Assembly: GCF_028502605.1 (NCBI RefSeq) | Contig: NW_026611594.1 | Location: 327,501 to 391,500, forward strand | Origin: Trichoderma breve | Taxonomy: Eukaryota > Ascomycota > Sordariomycetes > Hypocreales > Hypocreaceae | DNA length: 64,000 nt | Reading direction: 5' to 3' | Shown: in pieces, positions 32,901 through 42,070 of the stretch | Position numbering within the stretch: the stretch's first letter is position 1 | Layout: every line of letters starts with the position of its first letter | Program-made: the position numbers and the translations under genes | The notes under the pieces: model-generated | The model's input: only the letters and a program-made list of their open reading frames with translations | Database searches by the model: none | Told to the model about the DNA's origin: nothing

Positions 32901-33480
32901 AGATGCATTCCGGGCTTAGTATCACACCTTTTGGCAACCCTGTACTCCCAGACGTAAATACAACAGCCGCAATATTTGTCGATGTGCTCTCAGCCAGGTG
33001 CTCAACGCCACTAAATAGCTGATATTCGTGGCCGAGGTCGTCCACAGCAAATATTGGTACCGTCGTATCGATTGCTCTTTTGCTCTCCAATATTGTAAGA
33101 ATGCAAGGTGGATCCAGGATATCCAGAATTTCGGCAAGCCTAGCCGTTGGCGTACGAATATCGAGAGGAGCTATTCCCCAACCCCCAAGCAAGGCCCCAA
33201 TCATGGCAATAGGCATCCATTTTGACTTGCTCATCATAATTGGCAGTACCTTGCCAGAGTGTTGGCCAATATGTTGAGACAAGCAGTTGGCTAGATTTGA
33301 TGCTAAACGCATCAATTCTCCATAAGTGTAATTTCCGTCCCAAGCAACAATAGCTGGATGATCGCTCTGTATGCTTGCGCGCTGGGCAATCAACTCTTGG
33401 ACGGTTGTGGAAATCACACTAGGAACTTGAGCGTTCCGTATCCATAGTTCGGAAAGCTCTGATGCTGTTATTGAAGACAT
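29980..33480 (-). CDS. NRPS-like enzyme, A-T-R architecture
   Basis: A single-exon 1166-aa protein; the ATG at 33480 gives MSSITASELS (an upstream TTG adds ten residues and is not used). Adenylation domain about 25-575: A3 FTSGSTGLPKG (175-185), A4 SFDISLHETF (219-228), A5 NWYGATECPI (307-316), A7 YKTGDLVRS (404-412), A8 GRKDTMVKIRGQRVDL (422-437), A10 PSGKINRKL (552-560). Thiolation domain: FLQYGGDSLSAI with Ser 623 as the probable phosphopantetheine site. Thioester-reductase domain from about 705: VLLTGATGYLGTHIL (707-721), IIHNGAVVNY, and EGYSQAKYVSEQL with the YxxxK pair (863/867). There is no condensation domain. The enzyme would adenylate an acid, load it and release it as aldehyde or alcohol with NAD(P)H. 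Asp in FDIS agrees with alpha-amino acid binding. A Ser-rich C-terminal tail is unusual. Confidence 0.93.
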   Translation of the reverse strand: MSSITASELSELWIRNAQVPSVISTTVQELIAQRASIQSDHPAIVAWDGNYTYGELMRLASNLANCLSQHIGQHSGKVLPIMMSKSKWMPIAMIGALLGGWGIAPLDIRTPTARLAEILDILDPPCILTILESKRAIDTTVPIFAVDDLGHEYQLFSGVEHLAESTSTNIAAVVFTSGSTGLPKGVILSPECISTSAVCGSQILQLGLSSRLFQFSSYSFDISLHETFMTLVAGGCLCIPSETERLNNLVAAINTMQANCICTTPSIVMSALVEGIISTPIKLVVLTGEALTSRISPLLDMGISLFNWYGATECPIVSLAPLIKENSASSQIRSKHPGNCWVVQPENTDALCGFGEVGELLVESPMLTMGYLNAPGQTETVFVVDPAWLTDGHACATGRRGRLYKTGDLVRSNRDWTFDYIGRKDTMVKIRGQRVDLSAIEFRIWSYLQSGAMESPVRVKEVLVESIIPNQNSENASIACFLYLECQLELQSQSLPQKHLATSTDLPSINLYAPDTLLQGLQAEIDRSLRAVLPDYMTPSLYFQLSEVPYTPSGKINRKLLRSLASQISSQDLMSCRIFPQEACILPHNDTEVALQRLWAETLGLDAAVVYTNISFLQYGGDSLSAIVLSKALRIEFKLSIQVPQLLRRETTIEHLATLVEYHKNGQIVDEPHMDISTSLEGWITRLGSISINLPSTDSLGSRGSRVLLTGATGYLGTHILGELFNSRQVRNIIIIVRAANIEIARERVREVAVTAGWWKESAFSRIEVWLGDLAEPRLGLQEENWAKVSNIDTIIHNGAVVNYSASYDVLEKANVISTFHLLEAALQSQRLRTFIFISGGIKQGFHQSDQEYLRALNEAEGYSQAKYVSEQLTLAAGRLYNEVVHPSSTREDEREPANTGRTFMVIKPGYIIGDQVAGLSNTDDYIWRLVAGAVRMGCFPSDPPDYWLDIAEVTYVAKYVACQAQLGVPKSASGPMTPPRSIHSGCSSPSSEDDRETGILDPTKVFHDMSRGLPVREFWNAIQSQARIALKQLDWDSWIAQANADVDQDKEAHPLWAIQLHLGPALGDRITAEEVKIRSTEESNTLGEIEAAVRRSVEYLYSIQFIVLPVEEGSLNSSPANWSYPSSSDTDSSADDDEHLAQRRVIGSAQAKHYHAIISRSKLRY

Positions 33481-33583
33481 TATGGTGAGAAAGAATAATA
33501 GTAAATGCAATAAATGATAGGATGTTATAATTATCCAATTTTTGAAAGGGGGAATTTGTTGATACTCCAGCAGAGGGATCCAA

Positions 33584-33593
33584 TTATATATAT
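33584..33593 (-). promoter_or_regulatory. Probable TATA box of the NRPS-like gene
   Basis: A TATATATAA run on the minus strand about 105 nt upstream of the chosen ATG, at a plausible core-promoter distance. Confidence 0.35.
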
Positions 33594-33599
33594 TTTCTA

Positions 33600-34161
33600 T
33601 TGCATCTACCTAGAAGGTTACGTCTCTAACCGCGAAAGTACTAAGGGATCTAATTCTTAAAATACGAGGCAGGTCGCCGCTTCTCGTGCTTCCCGAAACT
33701 GACGCGAATCCAATCATGAGGGTCGCAGACCTACTTCAGCTAAGACATCAAATGCGTTTCTACAAGCCAGATCCTGATTCATGGTCACGTAATGTTTTCG
33801 AGTCTAATCTCTCTACGGCTAGGAATCAGCGGAACAAGAGTTCCTTGCGAGTACTACAGTAATTAAGATGCAGATCGACTGCGTCCACGTACAATTGAAA
33901 GGAAGGACGTCAATGCGGAGCTATTCTTGGGAAGTAGTATTACGGTTCACATTGGCAGAAGAGAGTACTATGTCTAACTAATGGTGCTTGTATTTATCAG
34001 TGATCTATGATTGCCAAAGATGAATAACAACATATCCAAGTCCTTGTGCTGATTAGAGGCTACCAGTGGTGAAAGAGTACTATAGTGAACGAGCTGAACA
34101 AGTATTCCCAACACAAGTCTCCCCAAGGGAATTGAGCACTGAGACTTCCCGCTGCTAGAGA
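33600..34161. other. Spacer between NRPS-like and PLP genes
   Basis: About 560 nt without a supportable gene. It should carry upstream control of the NRPS-like gene and the 3' end of the PLP-enzyme gene. Confidence 0.35.
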
Positions 34162-35644
34162 TCACGATTCAGAAGTGGAAATCACATGTTCCAGCTCATC
34201 ACACAATGCTAGAACTTCGCTCACCGTGTTATAGTGAACAAAACTAGCCCGAATAATTCCGTCGCTGTGTGGTCGGAGAACGTCAAATGTTGCTCGTGGT
34301 GCCCAGCAATCACCCCACATGAGCCGGAAGCGGTCGCGAACATGAATCTTCATCACAATATCACTAGACTTGCGCCCAAGCACCTCGAATATCACAATTG
34401 ACACTCGCTGACTTGGATCTGCGGTTTGTTTTCCGAACACTCGGTAGACTGTAGGTCGACTGAGCAAGTAATCCAAAAAGACTTTGGTCAGGACGGTCTC
34501 CTGCTGGATGATAGCGTCCCATCCAACGTTACTCAAATACTTCGAGATGGGACCACACATGGCTTCCAGCTCGTAGCAAACATTACCTAAGTGAATTTTG
34601 CCATCAAGGGTAGAGGCATCAAGGAAGTAATGGTTGATACTGCTCATATAGCGGTCTTGTGCGCGACGATGTGCGTATAACTGTGCTATATGTGGGCCGA
34701 ATACTTTGTACCAGCTGAAGCAGTAAAAATCCACATCAAGTGCTTTGACATCTACTGGACGGTGGGGAGCCCAGGCAACTCCATCCACAGCAATCATGCA
34801 GCCAGGAATGGTATGAACAAGATCGGCCAGCTCCCGAATTGGATGTATCGTCCCAACCACATTAGAGACGTGATTGCAAGTAACGAGGCGCGTTTTGGGA
34901 GTCAGAAGAGGTTTGAGTGATTCAACCGTGAGACAAGGGCTGTCTGTCTCGTCTTGTGATGGTGTCCACCATTTGATAGTGATGCCCAAACTTCGGGCAA
35001 GATATACCCACGAGCTTGCTGCCGCTTCATGGCACAGAGTAGAGCAGACCATCTCAGCGTCGGAATTGAGATATGGTTGCAAGGACTGACTTAATAGCCG
35101 AAACAAAGCAGTCGTAGACGGTCCGAAAGCTGGTTTCAAGCGGCTTGTGAGCCAATAGAGTCCAATTATAAAATATAGCGATCGAACCTACCAATTTCCG
35201 ACGGATCGGCGTTGATGAAGGCCGCACACTGGAGCCAATTATTCGCATACTCGGCTTGTGCCGCGTCACTTCGAGGGTCTCCATCTCCACGATCAATTGG
35301 CATGGAAATCATTCTTTCACTTGCTCTGTATTGTCGATTAGTGTCATGCGTACTTTCAAAAGCTAGTTTAGAACATACATTGCAACAGCATCCCCCAATA
35401 CCACGGTCCCCGAGGCATTATTGAACAGTACGGTCTCCCCGCTAAGAACAGGAAAGTGACTTCGGACTTGGCTCATGTCAATCGCATCACGAATAGACTC
35501 TCCAGACTTGGTAGTGTAGATGCTAGAATAGGTGACGTCCGTTGTGTTTTGTCCATTAAGGTGCTGAGAAGCGTGGTTGTTGTTTTGCACCTTAACAGAC
35601 GAGACGTGTTCGCCGTCTTCCGCTGTAGTAATACTCGGTGCCAT
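34162..35644 (-). CDS. Class V PLP-dependent aminotransferase / cysteine-desulfurase-like enzyme
   Basis: The model complement(join(34162..35129,35192..35325,35379..35644)) gives 455 aa, with introns of 62 and 53 nt. The fold-type I class V pattern is clear: VRSHFPVLSGETVLFNNASG near residue 65, EIAFGPSTTALFRLLSQ (pyrophosphate-binding helix start, completed by splicing), and VTCNHVSNVVGTIHPIRELA. The cofactor Asp lies in MIAVDGVAWAPHRPVDV (about 249), and the Schiff-base Lys in CFSWYKVFGPHIAQLY (about 275). Relatives include cysteine desulfurases, isopenicillin-N epimerase-like enzymes and C-S lyases, so the reaction is not fixed by sequence. The N-terminal 55 residues are Ser/Thr/Asn-rich with no clear targeting signal. 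It follows the NRPS-like gene on the same strand and may form or trim an amino-acid building block. Confidence 0.88.
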
Positions 35645-36335
35645 ATTGAATGGAGAAGACAAACCAGAAAGCAATAGAAGATAAAACTGTAATGAATAGA
35701 GGAAAATGTTTCTATGCCGAACCAGAAGCGGAGAGAGAAGATTTTATATTGTGCCCGGGACTGGAAGGTTTCGCGTTGATGCACCATTATTCTCCTATGC
35801 CCCGGTCTTTCTCTGGTCGCAAAGAGCGTTTTACTAGGGACTCAGTTCGCCCCGTAAGAATATGCAGCAATTTGATATGCCCTATCAAGCGCCTCCCAAA
35901 TATGGAACTGATGCCTCACATTCTCGGCGAGTATCTGTCAAGCTTTGATGGGGCCCAATGTAGGGAGGTAGTGATAGATGTTGATATTCTATGAATGAGG
36001 GTATAACCATGCATCAAGTGTGCAGATTATTACGCGTTGGTCAGGTTTCGGAAATCCCGTGGATACCAGGATTAAATGAGGGCTGCTTGGGCGCCAGAAA
36101 GTATTACCTTTGGTAGTATTAGAAACTATCCTTTCTGGTCACTGGAACAAAACGGGGAACAGAGATATGTGCGGTCAAGTTTGAAAAAGAACTAAGCTCC
36201 AGATCTAATAGCTAATCACCCGTATCTTTGCACTTTAGCAGCCAGTATACTATTTATACGCAGCCAGAAAGAGGAAGAATCTGGGAGTAAGTACTGACTT
36301 GAAGATGTCTAAGTCCGGACTGCATGCAAATTCCA
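35645..36335. other. Spacer, 690 nt
   Basis: No gene supported. A 114-codon plus frame (35650-35994) starts inside the upstream leader of the PLP gene and has no recognisable features. Confidence 0.35.
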
Positions 36336-37604
36336 TTACAATTCATCGTTTTGGTACTTGTAGCCCGCCTTTGCCTCAAATTTACTGGTCTCCATTTCCT
36401 TTTGAACCATCATTGAGATAGCTTCGTAGGCAAGATTTGCAGCCGCAAAAGCCGTATCGCCTCCGGCGCTGTCATAGGCTGGAGTAACTTCCACAATATC
36501 CAGGCCAACAACGTCCAACTTGGAGAGAACGGTCATGATTCTCATCATCTCGCGAGACGTCCAGCCACCCGTTTCAGGAGCGCCAGTTCCTGGGGCAAAT
36601 GCCGGGTCAAGTACATCAATGTCAATACTGACATACACGGGCACGTCCTCCCCAATTGTGTCGTGAATCTTCTTGATGATAGCGTCAGCGCCTTCATCGT
36701 CCATCTCTTCGACAGGGATGCGCAGAAATCCGAGAGAGTCGTCGCTGTGGAAATCCTGCAGGCTCGAAACTCTACCATGAACGCCGGCATGAACTAGATG
36801 GCCCGGGAGAAGGAGACCCTCCTGAGCTGCCTGCCAGAACACCGTCCCGTGATGGATCTCAGAAGCCTGTGACTTCCAGGCCTTGCGTGGATATGAGTCA
36901 GGATCCATCGTGTCGATGTGTGCATCGAAATGGAGAAGTGCGACAGGCTCCCGTCGAATCTTATGTAGAGCCCGGAGCATTGGAAGCACAATGGAGTGGT
37001 CACCACCAAGAAGTATCAGCCGAGGATGACTCCATCGGCTTTTCTGCGAGGTAGAACGTGACAGCAGCTCAAATAGGGCATCACCCATCTGTTTCATCGC
37101 TAGAACGGGATCGATTGGAACGACGGGTATGTCGCCGCAGTCTAAAACCGACGCCCATGATTCGTACGGGTTGAAATGAAGGCTGGGATGGAAGCTTCTA
37201 CCAGAGAGATGGCGCCCAGATGCCCATCGGATTGCCTTTGGGCCCTCACGAGCTCCTATTTTTGTGAGCGGCGCCGCATAATTGGATCAGATGCAATCTT
37301 ACCTGATCGGTACGTAGTAAGAGAGTCGAAAGGAACGCCTACAACGGCGATATCGAATATTTCGGAGCGATTGACCAAGCATCGTGCGTATGGGAGGTGA
37401 TTAAATGTCGAAATACCAGAGAATGCCCACTATCCCATCTACGTTATCCACTGTTGTATTGGTCAAGTAAGAAATACTCACATCGGAGCCCCATAGATCT
37501 TCAAGAGTAGCCTCCGAAGATCCTCTGACGGACAAAGAAAGGGCAGCTATGACAAAGAAAGTCGCAGGTAGTCGTCGAAAAGAAGCCATAATATGTAAAT
37601 TCAT
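36336..37604 (-). CDS. Agmatinase-family ureohydrolase with signal peptide
   Basis: The model complement(join(36336..37255,37303..37429,37482..37604)) gives 389 aa; a second in-frame ATG at 37589 gives MASFRRLPA. Residues 1-28 form a signal-type sequence ([12 protein letters not shown]), so the enzyme may enter the secretory pathway. The catalytic binuclear-Mn site is complete: [12 protein letters not shown] (His), [13 protein letters not shown] (Asp-His-Asp) and [17 protein letters not shown] (Asp-x-Asp), followed by [13 protein letters not shown]. Splicing is supported by family blocks: [18 protein letters not shown] across intron 1, and [20 protein letters not shown] across intron 2. Such enzymes hydrolyse a guanidino group to urea plus an amine (agmatine, guanidinobutyrate and similar). 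Its place between the PLP enzyme and the putative regulator suggests a guanidino substrate or intermediate, but that is inference. Confidence 0.92.
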
Positions 37605-38339
37605 TTTTTCAAGCCTTGTATGCAAAATATGTCAAAGAATAACCAAAAAAGGAAGTAAGTGCGGATGGGAGAAACTCAAAAGGTCTTCTTCCTGGATGCT
37701 TCTCTAGATGGTTATTCCTGTGCGGGCATGCTGGAATATATGGTTTTCGAGTCATACTTCAGTCCACCGACCTGTGCTTGTTACCCTGTTTTCGGCTACG
37801 GATAGGCTTGTAGAATGTAGGAAAGGTAACCTCAAAAAGTTTGGGACATTCGGTGATTTAATTTGCTATTGCCGTCGCTGGGAGACACTCTTTAATTATG
37901 TGTTAAAGTTACATGTAATTAGGTAGCTGACAATATTCATTACAATTATCTTGACAGCGGCGCCATGTCGTCTACCCACCGGACAAAGACCAACCCCGCG
38001 GCCAGTACCGTAGTGGAAGAATGGCTCTGTATTTAATAACACGACTCATACGGCCACATCTTTACAGTGGAAATAGCTTTTAAATGCTCTTTCTATTCCT
38101 GATTTCTATCGCTAGGTGAAGTTTAAAATAAGGCAGAAAGCATCATCGATTCAAATTGCTAACATCCAGGCTACTACGGGTAGTATTTTGCACCTATGAA
38201 CCGAGAGCGGTACCGACCAGCGGGCTCAAACTATAGCTATGGACTAGGGTATCATCACTCTGCCCGCAGCATTGAATCTTACGCCATTGCAAGAACTTCA
38301 TAGACATGGTAGGCTCCCGTTTCAAAGAGACGGTGTGAC
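37605..38339. other. Spacer, 735 nt
   Basis: No supportable gene; a 72-codon plus frame at 37708-37926 is not convincing. It is the 5' region of the ureohydrolase gene and the 3' region of the next minus-strand gene. Confidence 0.35.
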
Positions 38340-40285
38340 TTACATATTTTCATTATAGGAGGGATAGCTATCTATTCCGTTGCGGTCCAAAGGGTTGTTC
38401 GAGCTTTCACCGTGGTTTTCTGTCTCATGGAGATACTGATACCAATTATCGGCAGGTAATAAAGCTGCCGGGAGTTGGCTCATGGCATAATCTGAGCGCA
38501 TAGTAGAGATCAGTTGTGCTAATAAGTGTCAGTATGCATGTAGGAGACTGCCTTATCATCTATGGTGTACCTTGGCACGCAAAGTCATATTCCGGAGGAA
38601 GTAGTGTTGTATTCGTATCTAATCGGTGCTTGTAAGTGTTATGATCCTAGAAGAAACGAATTCTAATGTAGAGTAATAAGTTTACCAAAGAGTATAGCAT
38701 TTTCATCGGCGCTCGGTATTATCGTTTCTGTTGGTGCCGTTGGAACGGGGTTGTCAACACTTGGGAAAGAGTTCAACTGCATAGGCTCACAGGAGACTTC
38801 AGGCGTTTCTCCTGATTTGGTCATATGAGCATATGAGTATGCCAATAGATACTTCTGAAAGTACTTTGAATAGGCTTACCATTTGTGGGCCTATGCTTCT
38901 TGGCCGTCATATCTCTCAATGCCGACGCAATGTGGTTTCCTAGCCTTGAAAGTTCTAAATCCTTCACAAGCTCATCTATACCCAATTCCTTGAACTTGAT
39001 AGCAGCTGCGTTCATTTGCTCTCTGGTGCATCTGGATGTATACCTACATGAATATCTGTCAGATTTTAGCCATGCGTCCGGGCGTTGAGGCGTACGCTGA
39101 GTGCGGCATGTCCGAGGGTAGTGCTATAAGATACCCGAGATCCTCTGTTTCACTAAATATTTTGATCCACTCATGATACTTACAACCCTGATCAACGCAG
39201 TTCAAACATTTATTCGCGGCTTTTTGGCTTTGGAAACGGTCCGGAAAATCTTCACACAGCTTTTTGATCAGGCTGGAGCGCCCGTCCCGGACCCAGTGCA
39301 TACTGGTGTGGTACCCAGCCTCCACGACATGACTGTAAATGTTAAAGCATTCAAATCTATGATAAATCCTCAGCAGATCTCGAATGTCAGTATTTTCTTT
39401 TTTCGTTGCAAGGGCGGCTTCCCAGCCCTGCCCATTTGGGAGAGCTACTTTGGCTTCCTTGATTGCGCGAAGGAACTCTGTGGGGTCTATTTTGCAATTC
39501 TCCAAGAGTCGTTCAGTGCTTGGTGTGAGTTTAATTTCAACACATGTGGATAAACGGCTGCTGCCACAGCCGTTATGATCTGCCCAATTTTGAACAGCGG
39601 CTCCGTCACGTTGGCCCACTCTCGCAATCGCGAGAGTGGGCAATTTGGCGGTGGTATTTGAGGTAGGCTGCTGACTTGGAGCGGTTTGCTCTGAGCAGCA
39701 CATGTTGGATATATGCCGGTGGTTATTCTCATCTGATATCAAAGTCACTAATGCATCGCCAGCAGAGGTGTCTCGTCGCTGTTTCGGAATGTTGTCGCCA
39801 TTCGCAAAGATTGAGGGAGAGGAAGTCCCACGCCCTTGCAGATGATGACGGCTGAGTGCGCTTGAACTATCTTCTCTCTCTGGCCATTCGCGTCCAGAAG
39901 AAGATATGCGATTGTATCGGTGGTGTCCAAGTTCAACAAGGCTCCTTTCGTTCACGTGTGGTCGGACATGGACGTTTCCAGACAGGCCCGTAGCGCAGCC
40001 GGAGAACCCATTAGCGAGTCTCTGTGTCGTCCGTAGTCGATGGATGTCACTTCTCTTGGTGGGCTCGATTAGCGAATGCGTGGGGTGCCACTGAGACAGA
40101 CCAACCTTGTTCTTACAAAGCAAGAAGAATAGGCGATGTAGTGCAGAAATTTCGTTTGTTGAAAGGTGCTGGAAACAGTTGGACACTTGGGCTGCCGAGA
40201 TTCTGTTCTCATTGGCGCTGAGGAAACGACCCAGTTGCGCAAGCAAGTCTTGTAGATCGGGGTTCGAATCCGGCCCGTTCTGCAT
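38340..40285 (-). CDS. Unrecognised 552-aa cluster protein, possible regulator
   Basis: I do not recognise the family. My model is complement(join(38340..38518,38686..38811,38880..39043,39096..40285)), which stays in frame. The N-terminus (PDLQDLLAQLGRFLSANE) and ALHRLFFLLCKNKVGLSQWH look helical. Residues 80-240 are polar and probably disordered. A C-terminal conserved-looking block contains cysteines and histidines (KCLNCVDQGCKYHEW), followed by YTSRCTREQMNAAAIKFKEL and GIDELVKDLELSRLGNHIAS. The tail is Asn/Ser/Tyr-rich. This layout would suit a transcriptional regulator, but no known DNA-binding signature is visible, so that is a guess from context. A further exon-like piece (38571-38646, flanked by good splice sites) is open in one frame but cannot join exon 3 in phase, so I skip it. 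A perfect 12-bp hairpin lies inside exon 1. Confidence 0.6.
39615..39642. repeat. Perfect 12-bp inverted repeat with 4-nt loop
   Basis: GCCCACTCTCGC (39615-39626) is followed by AATC and then its exact reverse complement (39631-39642). It lies inside the coding exon of the unrecognised cluster protein, so it would form a strong hairpin in the mRNA. It stands out from its surroundings, and I see no coding reason for the symmetry. Confidence 0.85.
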
Positions 40286-42070
40286 CTTCCTAAGTAAGAA
40301 CTCGCATTAAAGAAAGATAGGCTAAACACGGCCGGGAACGGTTATCTCGACACCGGTTGGAGTTGGAGAGGTATCGTGCAGAGGAGCGGGGATATCAGTT
40401 AAGGGTGCACTAGTTTCGATGTTATATCAAGAGATTTTGCGAATGAGGTAAGAATCGACATATTCTCAGCTCAAGAGATAGGTAATACTTACATATCCAC
40501 AGCGCTAAACTCTTTGTATTATCTTCTTCATGTGGTGATCTTTTCATTTTACGTTCCCTTTATTCTTGCAGACCACTTACGCGCACTGATTTACAGCAAG
40601 GACCTATTGTGAAACATCAGAGCGGGGGTTTCTGCAGATCTACGGTGCATGTAATGCGCCGTGGCGAAATAATAATGGACCAAACGTGGAACATGAAGTA
40701 ATAATGATTAATATATGTGAAGTTAGCCACGCGAATTCGTGATATACTATGCATTAAGAGCAGTCCGTACCTAGGCTAATATTTTTTGCTACAAGAAGTC
40801 GCAAATGTGACATGTAGCTCATTGTGCACTACTGCTTCATAGAAAATTAGAAATTGTATCTGGTTTCCGATATATGCAATAAATAGAGAGAGAGAGAAGA
40901 GGGAGGTGAATGAAGCTTACATTAATCCATGGTATAGGCCGAGAATTTGATGCGATCTTTTATGGCTTTGGAGTTGTAGTAACTGGATGAAACTTTAGCT
41001 ATATGTAATTACCTAGATCCGTAAATCGATACTCAGCCATAATAATGACCAAGAACTCGGAGCTGTGAAATTGGCGCCAGGATTTAAGACATTCGATCCT
41101 GACGGCGTCAATTACAGCAATATGCAGTGATGCGTCTCAGCAAGGCCCCACATACGCACGAATTTCTGAGAAATTCATGACCTTGTGTAACTCCATGACA
41201 TATTTGAAGTCATTTCAGCCTCTGTTCGCGGATCATGGCTTATTGAAGAGCCCGAGGGCCTGGGAATAAGTCGTCAGAACATTTTGTCGCAGACGTGAGG
41301 ATAGCGTATGGACTCGTCCCGTAGCCTAACGGGGTGAGGTCGGTTGAGCAGTAGGCGAGCGAAAGAACACTAGATCAACGCGTGAATCAAGTCGATGTAT
41401 GTTAGATAGCCTAGGGGCAAATCTTTACTCACAGTAGATAGTCTCTAAAGCCTGGAGAATGGGGGATGGAGTCGCTTATTTATATTACATCTCTCTGACC
41501 AAATGTTATGCTGCAGTCGCAGGACCAATTAGCGCGTTTTTGTATAGAAAAGCCCAAGTAGCGGGCAATGCAACCTTACACATCTTGGTCTACGGTTGAG
41601 AAGCAAAAGCGATAGACTACTGATTGTAGCTAGAACGAAAGTATCCAAATCGCTGAGAAACGCGTTTCCAGCTACTCTATTATGAGAACTGCCTTCGTCG
41701 CATTGGCTAGGCTGTAGTTGGGATTTAGAGGATTGAGAGCGAGGGACCTTTACAGAATTTCCAACGAGATAACTATGCTCCATAAGCCTAACCTAGGTCC
41801 GAAAGATATCGACATATATTCCTAGTGTATTAAGGAACGAGAAATAAATAAGAGAATGATTTATCTGGGTGAAAAATATAGTGAATAAGTATCTATTCCA
41901 AGATATGCGAGAGTCCATTCTAAAGGTAGTCTTTAATAGTGGTAATACATAGTTGAAAGTCGCAGGGCATGATTCAAGGGACGAATCAGTTGCCTGTAAT
42001 ATATCCTAGCTAGCCGCAAATTGAAATGAAACGCAGGCTGCTAGTAGTAAGAGTGAACGATTATGCCGTA
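40286..42070. other. Gene-free stretch, 1.8 kb
   Basis: No gene is supported. The longest frame is 84 codons (41529-41783, minus), with no recognisable content. A (GA)n run of about 12 nt lies near 40885. Confidence 0.4.

Noticed and set aside
40252..40275. T-loop-like sequence GGGTTCGAATCC suggesting a tRNA
   Set aside because: The flanking bases do not form a 5-bp T stem, no acceptor, D or anticodon arm is found, and the stretch is coding for the N-terminus of a minus-strand gene.
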